Assembly: GCA_034008185.1 (NCBI GenBank)
Contig: CM067106.1
Coordinates: 434,001 to 498,000, forward strand
Reading direction: 5' to 3'
DNA: 64,000 nt
From: Gorsachius magnificus
Taxonomy: Eukaryota; Chordata; Aves; Pelecaniformes; Ardeidae
The notes beneath the pieces are model-generated. The model searched no databases. It was not told where the DNA came from and saw only the letters and a list, made by a program, of their open reading frames with translations. Positions 48,808-60,009 of the stretch are shown piece after piece. Position 1 is the stretch's first letter; each line of letters starts with the position of its first letter. A program made the translations under genes and the position numbers.

Positions 48808-51800
48808 TCAGCAATTCCAGGACTTTTCACAAATCCAGTGGTTGAAATGGGAACATCTGTCATCGTTCCAGATGCCGTCGGGCCCGATGCTGCCGCAGTC
48901 CTTCTGGTCCTTGTCTTTGTCCTTCTTCCACGTGTTCCAGTAGCTGGAGAGAGAAGAAAAGAAGAAAAAAAAAAAAAGGTGGAAAAGAAGGGAAAATAAA
49001 GGAAAAGAGAAAATGATAGGGAAATAAAAACAAGCCCCACAGCCACGGAGCACGCTCAGGAAGAGGCGAAATCCGCGTTTTCAGGGAAGGAGACCACTAA
49101 AAACCTCCGTTATTTTTTAAATCCTGCACGGAAGCGCTCCACTAATCCAATTTTTCCCAAAGTAAACCCTTGGATTTACGTAAAACTACCAAAACCCAAA
49201 GTTTTGGCAGCTCAACGTCACCTTTTGCCATTTGTTTTTTTGGATTCTTTTCTGGTTTTGAGGAATTCCGCTCCCTCCCCGGAGGGAATTTTTACCTAAT
49301 GCTTGTCTGTTCGCCGTTAGCCCAGACCCAGTTGCCTTCCTCCACCTGATCCGTCAGTCCCAGCCAGTACGTGCTGCTGCTGTTGATATTGCTCTTCAGG
49401 AACTCCTAAAAAAAAAAGCAGAATTAGTTAAAACAGCCCCCAAATCATCATGGAATGGTTTGGGGTGGAAGGCAACCCTAGAGGTCACCCAGGAGGGGGT
49501 GCAGGAGCAGGGACACCTTGAACCAGAGCAGGTTGCCCACAGCCCCGGCCAACCTGGCCTTGGATGTTCCCAGGGATGGGGCCTCCACCACCGCCCTGGG
49601 CAACCCCTCCCGCTCTTTCCCACCCTCATGGCCAAGAATTTCTGCCTTAGATCCAGTCGAAACCCGCCCTGGTTTGCTTTGAGACCATCCCCCCGTGTCC
49701 TGTCCCAGCCGGCCCTGCTCAAAAGATTGTCCCCGTCTTCCCTGGGGGCCCCCTTGAAGCCCTGAGCGGCCGCAATCAGGTCCCCCCGCAGCCCCCTCTG
49801 CTCCAGGCTGAACCCCCCCAACTCTCCCGGCCCGGCCCCGCAGCAGAGGGGCTCCAGCCCTCGCAGCATTTTAGTCGCCCTCCTCTGGCCCCGCTCCAAC
49901 CCTTCCACCTCCTCCTCCTTGTGCCCAGGGCTCCCCAGCTGGACGCGGGGCTCCAGGGGGGGCTCACCGGAGCGGAGCAGAGGGGCACAATCCCCTCCCT
50001 GGCCACTGGCCACGCTGCTGGGGATGCAGCCCCGGGGAGGGTTGGGCCTTGGGGGCTGCCAGCGCAACCTTCCAGGAGAATACAGAGCGGCTCGAGGCTT
50101 TTGAGGTCATCGCCGTCAGATCTAAGCAGCATTTTTTGGTTAATAGCGAATCATTTCGGTGTGTTAAAGCACAGAAAGGAACCGTTGACCTGTTTTTTTA
50201 CTATTTTTGCTCCGTTTTTAGCATCTTTTTCCTAAAACCAGAAGTCGTCGTTGACTGAACCGGGCTCGGCCATGGGCGCTTCTCACCACTTCCAAATAAC
50301 TCTGAGTCCGATGGCCAACCTGGGCTAATTTGAGCCCAAAAAAAGAGGTTTTGAGAGTTCCTGGGTTTGTCAGAGGAGGAATTCTCTGAGAACATGGGTA
50401 TTTTGGGGCGCCACGTAAGCCACAGAACCGGTTATTTTTTCCCACACAAGCCTGACCTGCTCTGGCTCCGAGTTGACGGTGACCAGGTGAGCGCCTTGGT
50501 CGATGCAGGTCTCCTTGGCGTCCGACCAGCTCATCATCTCCGTCGAGAAGGAGTAGCAGCTTTTCTCAAAGATCTTCCAGCCAACCGAGCATTTCTTGCT
50601 CTCCGGGACAGCTCTGCAAATCACCGCTGGAAAAAACAAGAAAACCCCCCAAAACCCAGGCAAAAATCAGTTTGTCATCGCCAGGGGAAACCTCCCCGGC
50701 GTCCCCGGCACGGTGACACCTTCAAATTTGCATAAATCACGCGAATTTTCCATCCCCAAGACCGCTGCGGTCTTTCCAGGTTCTCAAACCAGGAGGTTTC
50801 TCACCCGAAGGCATCAACGACGTGGCTTTACCTGTGACGTCCTGCAATTCCTCGTAATATTTCTGCATCCCGCTCCGCAGCCGCGTCTGTTCCCGTTGCG
50901 TCTCCAACAGCCCCTGCTGCACTGGGGAGCGCAGCGGGGTGAGCGACTGCCGCCAGCCCCACACAACCCCCCCCCCCCCCCATTCTCTCCTGCTTCCCCT
51001 TCCTTTTTTTTTTTTTACCCAAATCTTGAGCTTTGTCCCCCAGGATTTATTAATTTTTTCCCACAAATAGGGCTGCAAAAGCTCTTACATCACCGCCTGC
51101 CAGCTTCGTGTGGGTTTTTTTTTTTTTCTGTTTGGGTGACATTTTGCGGCAGTATCACCCATAATTTAATTTAATTAATCATTCATTTGGCAGCAGTGAA
51201 GGGATTTGGCTCGTTCTATTTGATTTTTTCCGGAATTTTCTGTAGGATTTACATCCTTCTCTTCCCGTATCCTTTAACAGAGATAACGGGATGGATTTTC
51301 TCCACGATAAGATCCTAATCAGGATAAACCCCGTGATATCCCAAGGGCTGAATTGCTCCAATTTGTGGCCTTTCGGGGCGAATTCCTTCAGGATTGGGGC
51401 ATGAGCTCCATCAGCAACCCATCTCCACCATTCTCCCAGCGCAATTCTGGGTTGAAATCAGAAAAAAAATAGGCAAAAGTCGGCATTGCTCTCCTAAGGG
51501 ATGGAGCAGAGAGATAATTTGATTTTTTTGCCTTTAATTTACATCAAAACCGGTGCTAGAAAAGAGCCAAACGCCCCCCCCCCCCCCCCAAAAAAAAAAA
51601 ATTAGCATCTCCTGACTGCCGTTAAAATTCACCACGGGGATGGGAGCGCGAGGACCTACCGTTGGCTTGGTTCTCTGAGTAGTTTGACCTCAAGAGCTTT
51701 AATTCTGCCATGATTTCCACCTCTGAAATGAAAAAAGTAAAACCATGGCTAGATCACATCAAAAAAAATCGCTGGCGGCGTCTAAATTTGCCCAATTTAT

Positions 51801-54414
51801 GGCTTTTTTGGGGCGGTTGAGTGGGGAAATTCCGGAGTGGATTGAATCTGGATTTATACCCTGGAGCAAATGGGGAGTGCGGGCAGAAGGAGGCAGCATC
51901 CAGATGAGGCATGCCAGGGGTAATTTAGGGATAAAACCCTAAAAATTCACACAGCGAGGAGGAATTAAAACCAAATTGTGATGACAGATGGGCTTTACCT
52001 GTGGTGTCCTCGTGGACGGACACTTAAAGCACCATGGGTGCAAGCCAGGGGTTATTTTAACAGGGAAAATGCATTTTTTTGGGGATATTTTAACCAAACC
52101 AGCTGCTTCCCAACCTGGCAGGGACCCTTCCGGGGACACTTACGCTTCATCATGGTCAGTGTGAAGAGCAGAACCCACGCAACGAAGCTCAACGCTACCA
52201 GAACGTAGAGGATGGCCACCGACGTCATCCTCCGGCTCTGTCTCCTGCCACCTCTAGGCTCCAGGTCATCTATGGAGAGCAGCGTGGAAAAAAAAAAAAA
52301 AAAATCGGGGAGAAATCCCAGCTTTCCGGGTCTGGATCCAATCGAGGCCTCCGTTGCGGGATAGTGGCATCGGACAAGAAGGACTCACCCTTTTGGGAAG
52401 GATTTGGAGATGCTGGTTTCCCTGCCAGGGTGTAAACCCCTGTTGGGAAGAAGAAAAGAGGTGCTAGAGGATGGTTTTGGGGTGTTTTAGGGCCATATCC
52501 TGCTCCATGGAGGTTCTCGACCACTCCAGCACTGCGGGGAGAGGAGGTGGGTGCTACCTGTGCCTGCTTTGTTCTTCTGGCCGTGCAGATTTTCGTGGGC
52601 CGCCGCTGGCTTGCAGCCACGATCCGATTCCGACAGGGACACGTCGTCATAATCATCCTCAAAACTGTCCGGGGATGCTAAGCGGGGAGGAAAAAAGGGG
52701 TGAAAAATCAGAATTTTAGGCCAACCGGAAATCGTCTTCATTAATAATTAGCTGGATTCTTTAGAAAGTGCAAAACCAAATGTGGTTCCCCTTTCCATTT
52801 TGGTAAATCGGCAGCAAATTTTTTACGCCCCCTTTCTCAATATGTATTGATTTTATCATTTTGATATATTTGATATATTAACCCCCGGGATCCGTACGGG
52901 CTGGGGGGTGAGGGGGTGGAGAGCAGCCCTGCCCAGAGGGACCTGGGGGTGCTGGGGGACGAAAAGCTGCCCATGAGCCGGCCATGGGTGCTGGCAGCCC
53001 CCAAGGCCCAACCCTCCCCGGGGCTGCATCCCCAGCAGCGTGGCCAGCGGCCAGGGAGGGGATTGTGCCCCTCTGCTCCGCTCCGGTGAGCCCCCCCTGG
53101 AGCCCCGCGTCCAGCTGGGGAGCCCTGGGCACAAGGAGGAGGAGGTGGAAGGGTTGGAGCGGGGCCAGAGGAGGGCGACCAAAATGCTGCGAGGGCTGGA
53201 GCCCCTCTGCTGCGGGGCCGGGCCGGGAGAGTTGGGGGGGTTCAGCCTGGAGCAGAGGGGGCTGCGGGGGGACCCGATTGCGGCCGCTCAGGGCTTCAAG
53301 GGGGCCCCCAGGGAAGACGGGGACAATCTTTTGAGCAGGGCCGGCTGGGACAGGACACGGGGGGATGGTCTCAAAGCAAACCAGGGCGGGTGGCGGCCCC
53401 CTGGGAACATCCAAGGCCAGGTTGGCCGGGGCTGTGGGCAACCTGCTCTGGTTCAAGGTGTCCCTGCTCCTGCACCCCCTCCTGGGTGACCTCTCGGGGT
53501 CCCTTCCAACCCAACCCGTTCCATGATTCTATGATACATGACATCGTTCCGCTCTTTTGGAGCCATCTTCTCCCCTCGGCTGCAAATCCAAGCAATCCCG
53601 GTAAAGTTTGAAGCTCTCCATGTTGGGAGGGGATGGATTTGAGCTTGCGAAGGTGCCAACGCTGGCTCTGAGAGAGAGGACGGAGCGGTAAATTCCCGCC
53701 TCAATCCACCCAGCGCAGACTTTCAGTTTATTTTGGGGAAGGGGGGCGATACGATCTCGTTTGACAGAAAGAGCCACATTGGGAGAGAAATGCCGCGTAG
53801 AGCGCGACACGTTTGACCAACCAAGCTGAAAATAAAGCCCAGTTTGGCCTTGGGGGAGGCACCTCGGGGAGTTCTGCTTTCCATCCAGGCGACAAAAAAG
53901 CCTGAAAAGGTGAAAAAATGATGACTTACCTGGTCTGAAGTCACCCATGGGCGTCATTTTCCCAGCGACGGAGTAAATTCCTGCCAAAAACAAAAAGGAA
54001 AGGAGCGTCGCAAGTCAAGGGGAGGATCCTCCAAACCACCGCGAGCTCTTCTTCTAACCCCATCGCTGCCGGTGAGGAAGTTGCCACTGCTTTTTTTATG
54101 GCCCAGCATGGAGTTTACGCGTGAAATTGGGGATCAAACCTGCAGATTTAGGGGTTCTTGAGGGCAGAACGCCACCCGCACGAAACCGAGCACCCCACAC
54201 GGCGTTCCCCCCTGCTCCGTATGACAGCGGCGCCCCGCCGGCCTAGTCGGACACCGCCGCGCTTCGCCAAAACGCCCGCCGGCCCCCAAAAAACACGCGC
54301 CAAGGACGCGGAGAGGATGGGGTCTCCCCCAATTTTACCTGCTTGTCTCACCAGCCGCTTGGTGGGCGGCGGTGGGGGACCCAACCAGTTGCCGTAGGTC
54401 TCCTGTTGGGCCAT
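48808..54414 (-). CDS. C-type lectin A: type II membrane receptor lacking the EPN motif
   Basis: Ten exons join in phase to 993 nt (330 residues): 54339-54414, 53930-53980, 52558-52677, 52389-52439, 52144-52269, 51660-51722, 50832-50921, 50457-50626, 49296-49405 and 48808-48943. The protein starts MAQQETYGNWLGPPPPP and has a cytoplasmic tail of about 115 residues including EDDYDDVSLSE. One membrane segment (VAILYVLVALSFVAWVLLF) follows, then a short coiled stalk (VEIMAELKLLRSNYSENQ) and a C-type lectin domain with WLGLTDQ, WVWANG and IWNDD. The usual EPN or QPD sugar-binding triplet is absent; that loop reads YWNTWKKDKDKDQKDC. Ca2+-dependent sugar binding is therefore doubtful and a protein ligand is possible. 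By fold and synteny it belongs with FCER2/CD209/CLEC4G; the exact orthologue is not clear. Confidence 0.88.
49447..50070 (-). mobile_element. CR1 3' fragment (minus strand) in lectin A intron
   Basis: The minus-strand text reads GAGCCCCGCGTCCAGCTGGG, GGCCAGAGGAGGGCGACTAA and ends near CCATTCCATGATGAT. It is a roughly 620-base CR1 tail between the lectin-domain exons at 49296-49405 and 50457-50626. It is nearly identical, in opposite orientation, to the copy at 52880-53537. Confidence 0.92.
52880..53537 (+). mobile_element. CR1 3' fragment (plus strand) in lectin A intron
   Basis: The plus-strand text shares long blocks with the reverse complement of 49447-50070 and ends CGTTCCATGATTCTATGATA, the CR1 3' hallmark. 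It lies between the cytoplasmic-tail exons at 52558-52677 and 53930-53980. A few substitutions and small end differences separate the two copies. Confidence 0.92.
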
Positions 54415-55158
54415 GCTTTGCCGGAGAAAGGAGCCGCGCAGGCGCCCAGCACGGAGTTAAACCCCTCGGCACGCGTCCCGGCACACCCCTCACCGCCTCC
54501 AGCACCCCATTTTGTCCGGCGGTTCGACCCTGAGGTTTCAGTTCCTTCTCCACACCAGCGTAGCAGTGACATGTAAATGGGCGGCGAAACAAGGGGCGCG
54601 ACTGCGCTCTTCCCTCCGCAAAAAAATACGCTGCTTTTTTTTTTTTTTTTTTTTTTTTTTTTTCTTGGTGGGATTCGGTGAATTTGGGGACGACAGGTTT
54701 GGTTTTGGGGGGAGAAATGGGAGAGCTTGGCGCCAACGGGAATTTGAAGGCAGCTCCCTCACGGGTTTGTCGGGTTTTTTTAATGGATTATAAATAAAAC
54801 TGCCACGGGGGCACCCATGGGTGTTAAAACACCGCGCTGGTAAAATCCCAAATCTCCCAGCGGAGCCGCTGCCCCACGCCGGGAGGGGAATCCGGCAAGC
54901 GCGGGCCTTTCGGCAAAACAGGCGTCGCGCTTCAGCACCCACGAGTTGGGCATTTGCATATGCGCCCAGAAAATACGCTCGTGCCTCATTTTCACCAGAC
55001 TCTCTTCCCTTTTTTGGGGTGGGTTGGGTTTTTGGTTTTTTGTTTTTTTTTTTTTACCTAAACCCTGGGAAAAAAAAAAAAAAGCAGCCACCGACCCTCC
55101 TTGGCGCCGCGTCGGCTCGATTTACGCGAGTTTGGGTTCGAATGGCAATCGAAGTGCT

Positions 55159-55168
55159 TTTATTTATT
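55159..55168 (-). terminator. Poly(A) signal(s) of lectin B
   Basis: Two overlapping AATAAA hexamers on the minus strand, reading TTAATAAATAAAAG, lie about 390 bases after the lectin B stop codon. Confidence 0.75.
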
Positions 55169-55551
55169 AATCCCCCACCCCCCCCCCCGCCCCCCAATTT
55201 AACTGGCCAGCGATACCTCGAGCCTCAGCGGGAACGGCTTCGCAAAATGTTAACAAACACCCCCAAAATATCCACGTTTTCTCCCTAAGAAGTGACGCCT
55301 CCAACGGTTGAACCCCTCCGCCACAATGCTGTGCCCCCCCACCCCCCCCCCCCCGCCCAAGAAGCACACCCTGATTTTGGGGAAAGGGGACACCATTTTT
55401 GGACGCTTTCTTTCTCCGGAGCTTCATGGATTTTCCCCCTGCGCTTCTTTTTATTGGGTTTTTCCTAGGTTTTTTCCTCCCGATTTTTAAGCCCCCCTCC
55501 CCGCCCTGGGGAGGGGAACAGGCAGCCCCCCCGGGGGGGGGGGGGAAACCT

Positions 55552-58500
55552 TTAGCAGCTGCGCTCGCAGATCCAGACCTCAGCGTTGGAACAGGTAGCG
55601 TCGTTCCAGCGGCCGCTGGAGTAGATGGTGGCACAATCCTCGCCCTGGTGGCCCACGTTGTTGGGTTCACCGTTGTTCCAAAACCTGGCGGGGGGAGGGG
55701 GGCACTGATTTGGGTGAAACGCTCTCCCTTTGGGAACTTACTCAGTTTTAGAGGTTTGGGGTTTTTTTTGTTGTGTTTGTTTTTTTTTTTTTTTTTAAGG
55801 AGGGGGGAGTCTGGCAAAGAGCACAGCGGCCCCCGCAGCATCTCCCCTCACGGAGGGTAACAGGCCCCCCCCCCCCCTCCCCGCCCTCCAAAAACCCTTC
55901 TCCCCCCAAACTTAACACACATTGCAGTGATTTTTCCCATTTCCCGCACCCGTTCAATGTGGAAAAACAGCTCCGCTTCGATTGCGATGGTTTTCCCCAA
56001 ATCCCAAGAATGAGGAGATCCATTAAAAAATAACCCCTCAGATTCGGCGTGCGGAAACCAACCGAGCTGGGGGGGAACCAAGCAGGCGCTGCGGCTCCTT
56101 GCGCATTCCCAGTTGGGTTTTCAGCCCCAAAACCAAAGCGGAATTGGGGGGGAAAAAGGCAAAATCTTGCCTGCAGCAGAGTGGCTCCTCTCACCTTTCC
56201 CTCCACCCAGCATTTTCAGGTGCTACAGCAGCACGGAATGTATATCCGTGCTTTTTAAGCGCTAAACCAGAGTGTTAATGAGGGCACGGTGCCTTTTTTT
56301 GGAGCAAAAAAGGGGCCTAGGGAGAGCGGAGCTGATTTTTGGGGGGGAATTTACCCTCCGACGAGGCTAAAAACGTACGAGAAAGAGAGGGAGCGGCCGT
56401 CCACCCACTGCCAGTTGCCTTCTTGGTGCGCGTCGGTCAGGCCCAGCCAAAACACCCGAGTCTCCATTATGTGATTTGCCAGGAATTTCTGCAATCAGGG
56501 AGGGGGGGAAAATAAAAGAAGCGTCGGGAGGGGATGGCAAAAGGATTCAGCGGCGCCAAAGCCAGCGCCAACATCAGGGAGCCCATCCCTTGCAGGGGAC
56601 AACTGCAACTGCAACTAAAAAAATGTAATATTTCCCATTGGAAATGGGAAAAAAAGTGGTGGAATTCCTAGTATCTGGAGAGATAATCTTTTTTCAGCCC
56701 CGCCGTGCTTTTTTTAAAAGCCAGGTTGGTGAAAGCACCCTCCGGAATGGGAGGTGGCGATCGTCTAAATTGGGGCAGTGTATTGGGTGTGCGTGGCAAG
56801 GGTTTGGTAGCCGGGGGGCTACGGGGGTGGCTTCTGGGAGAAGCTGCCCGAAGTTTTGCCCGTGCCCGCCGTTGGCCAAGGCCAAGCCCATCGGTGCCAG
56901 CGGAAGCGCCTCTGGGATAACGTATTTAAGGAGGGACAAAACCGGCTGCGGCTCGGTAGCCGGAGAGAGAAGAGAAGGGAGAGGATGGGAGAGGAGCAGC
57001 CCTGCAGGCACCAAGGGCAGGGAGGAAGAGGAAGAGCTCCAGGTGCCGGAGCGCAGATTCCCCTGCACCCAACCGGGGGGGGCGTGCCCCGCAGCCCGGG
57101 GGGCTCACGGGGGAGCAGATCCCCCCCCTGCAGCCTGGGGGCCCCCCCCCCCTGGCCACGGGGAGCAGACCCCCCCCTGCAGCCCGTGGGAGGGCCACGG
57201 GGGAGCAGATCCCCCCCCTGCAGCCTGGGGGGGGGCCCACGGGGGAGCAGATCTCCCCCCTGCAGCCCAGGGAGGACCCCACGGGGGAGCAGGGGGTGCC
57301 CGAAGGAAGGAGGCTGTGACCCCGTGGGAAGCCTGCACCATTTTGGGGACCCGTGGGGGAGGAGCCCACGCCGAGGCAGGTTTGGTGGCCGGGCTGGGGA
57401 CCCCACGGGGACCCACACTGGAGCCGTTGGCTCCCGAGGGGCTGCACCCCGTGGAAATCATGGACCCACGCTGGAGCAGCTCCCGGAGGACTGTCTGCCG
57501 TGGGGGGACCCCAGGCTGGAGCAGGGGAAGAGGAGGAGGAGGAAGAAGCGGCAGGGACAGCGTGGGATGAACGGACCCCAACCCCCATCCCCGTCCCCCT
57601 GCGCCACTGGGGGGGAGGAGGGAGAGAAACTGGGGGTGAAGTTGAGCCTGGGAAGAAAGGGGAGGGGGTTTACGATTCAGCAGTTTTTATCCTCTCCTCC
57701 TCTGATTTGATTGGCAATAAATTAAATTAATTTCATCAAGCTGGGGCTGTTTTGCCTGTGACCATAACTGGGGAGCGATCCCTCCCTGTCCTCATTCCCA
57801 CCCAGGAGCCCTTGGATCAATTTTCCTCTCCCCTGTCTGGTTAAAGAGGGGAGCGATGGAACAGCTTTGGTGGGCACCCAGCGCCCAGCCAAGGTCACCC
57901 CATCACAGGTAGAAACGTTGATTTGTGCGCAGTTGGGGTTATATTTCTGTAATTAATTCTATAGCTCCTCAATAACTCCCACAAATCCTAAATAACTCCC
58001 ACAAATCTGGATGATCACGAGGAAGGATCACCCGCATCCACCCCAAACTCAGGTGAGCGCCTTTGCACCCCGGGTGTCCCTTGGGGTCACACAGCCTGGG
58101 CAGGGCAGCCGCTTCTCCCCATTTTTCTCCCCCCCCCCCCCCCCAAAAAAAAACCCCACCCCCTTTTGAGCCATTTTGAGGACAAATTCATGCAATTTGG
58201 CCAAATTGAAGGGATTGCACCAAGAAGGAACCTCAGCCGGTTGCATCTTCCTGCCTCTGCGGGCAGTTTTGGGTCAGCCGTGCTTAACCTCCAGCTTGCC
58301 ATCTGTAGAATTGGGAGCCTAATATTCCTCAAAACTTATAAAATCTGGGGTTTTTTTCTGCTTTTTATGGGATTTCTAAGCTTACGTTTTCTTGCTCGGT
58401 GTTGACGACGGCCAGGTGGGCGTTGAATTCGGCACAGGAGTCTTTAGCCTCCAGCCAAGGCTTGGCAACGGTGGAGAAGAAGTAGCAGGTTTTGGCGAAT

Positions 58501-59969
58501 TGCTGCCAGCCATCGGGACAACTCGCGCAGAGAATTTCTGAGGGGGGGGGGGGGGAAAAAAAAAATTTATAATAAAAAAGAAGAACGCGAGGGTGAGCGC
58601 AAAGGGGGACGCGTGGGGGTTCAGCCCAAACGCCGCCCCTCACTTGAGAGGTTGCGCGTCTCCTCCAGCGCCGCGTCAAGGAGCGCCGAGGCGCGGCTCT
58701 GCGCCTCCTTCACCTCCGCCAGCTGCCGCAGCACCGGCTCCAGCGCGTCCCTTTCCTCTGCCAGGGAGGGGGGGAAAAAAAAAAAAAAAAAAAAGGTAAT
58801 TAAACTGCCGCAAAGACCTAAAAAAAAAAAAAAAACCAAAAAAAAAAAAACAAAAACCCCAAACCCTTAGGTTTTGTCTCCCTTCCCCTTTTTCCTTTCC
58901 GTCCCAGTTTACACCGTGGCTTTCACTGGGTGTTTTCCTGGCATGAGTTACCACGCTCTAAACTTCAGGCGGTGAAACCTCAAAGCCCTTTCGTTAAACG
59001 AGCTTTTTATTGTGTTTATCACCAGGCTGAGAAGGGCTTTTTTCCTTTAATATTATACTTAATGATCTCTCCAACTCATTAAAATCGCCTTCGTGCCCTC
59101 CCGGAATTCCATTTTTAGGAATCTTTGGAGCATCTACCCGATAGCGCGTGATTTGGGAATCGAGGAGAACCGAATTTAACGATTTTCCATCAAAAACCAG
59201 GCTCTCACCCAGGGCATGGAGGCGATCCGACAGCTCCTTCCCGCACTCCGCTTTCTGCCACATCACCTTCTGCATGTTCTCCACTTCTTGTGACACTGGA
59301 AGGAGGCAAAACGTCGCTTTCGACCCCATCGCACCGCTGCCTGCGGCCGATATTCAGGATTCTGCCCCTATTTTCCCCCAAAAAATGCTTTTTCCTTGGC
59401 GTACCGTTCAGAAGTTGGCCATGGATCGCCTTGAGGTCGCTGGAGAGCTGTTTATCTAAGAGGAAAATAAGAGGAGAAAACTCAAAACAAGCCCTGACCG
59501 TCGCTGTCCCGATGGAAAACAGCTTTGGTTCATTTTTTTTCCCCCCCAGGAAGCTCCGGGAGGGGGGAAATCTGTGCAGGTATCGAGGGCGCAGCCATTT
59601 TGGGGCGAGATGTCGTACCGAGGGTGCGCTGGACCTCCGAGAGGTTGTGCCACGCCGTCGTGTGGCTGCTCTTGCTCCGCATCTGGGCTTGTTCCAACGC
59701 CTCCCACACGGCGGATACTGGGAGAGAGGAAGAGAGCACTCGCCTTCACTCTGGATCCAGCCCCCGGGGGGCCTTCAAATCCTAACTTGGAACCGCGTTT
59801 TGCTTCATCCGCCGGTGTTTTCCTCCCCCAAATCATGCCCGCCCTGCGTTGGGTGGGGGCGATGGGAGCAAGGGGGGCGCGCGGCGGACTCACCTCTCCG
59901 GAGATTCACGATGGTGAGAACCATGAAGAGCAGGAAGGCGAGAGCCAGAAGCACGTACAGCCGTGCCAT
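55552..59969 (-). CDS. C-type lectin B: type II receptor with EPN mannose-type site
   Basis: Eight exons join in phase to 822 nt (273 residues): 59894-59969, 59619-59717, 59405-59455, 59209-59295, 58644-58757, 58386-58537, 56379-56488 and 55552-55684. The protein starts MARLYVLLALAFLLFMVLTI, so it has almost no cytoplasmic tail and one membrane segment. A long heptad-rich stalk of four exons follows, for example LEPVLRQLAEVKEAQ. The lectin domain has CPDGW, WLGLTDAHQEG, WQWVDG, FWNNGEPNN and RWNDATC. EPN and WND with the flanking Glu are the Ca2+ ligands of mannose/GlcNAc-type lectins. It resembles CD209/CLEC4G/FCER2 and is predicted to form oligomers through the stalk. A pyrimidine-rich CTCTCCAG sits 12 bases before the ATG, so an upstream exon could extend the N-terminus. 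The last intron-spanning donor is GTACGT at 56378. Confidence 0.9.
56779..57907 (+). mobile_element. Solo LTR of an avian ERVL-like endogenous retrovirus
   Basis: The element begins TGTATTGGGTGTGCG and ends CACCCCATCACA, so it has TGT...ACA ends. It is flanked by near-matching five-base sequences GGCAG (56774-56778) and GGTAG (57908-57912). It carries an AATAAA (about 57715) and CCATAACTGGGGAGCGATC text typical of bird ERVL LTRs as I remember them. No gag, pol or env sequence is present. It sits in the intron of lectin B between the exons at 56379-56488 and 58386-58537, opposite to the gene's direction. Confidence 0.8.
57060..57300. repeat. GGGGAGCAGATCCCCCCCTG repeats inside the LTR
   Basis: Five or six units of 30-45 bases contain CACGGGGGAGCAGATCC and CCCCCTGCAGCC. 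They are an internal tandem expansion of the LTR and not coding. Confidence 0.8.
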
Positions 59970-60009
59970 CGCTCTCTCTGGAGAGGCAGCGGCGAGGAGG
60001 GACAGCACT

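Noticed and set aside
56638..57730. Plus- and minus-strand frames of 120-310 codons
   Set aside because: They lie within the solo LTR and its internal repeats; no retroviral gene is present.
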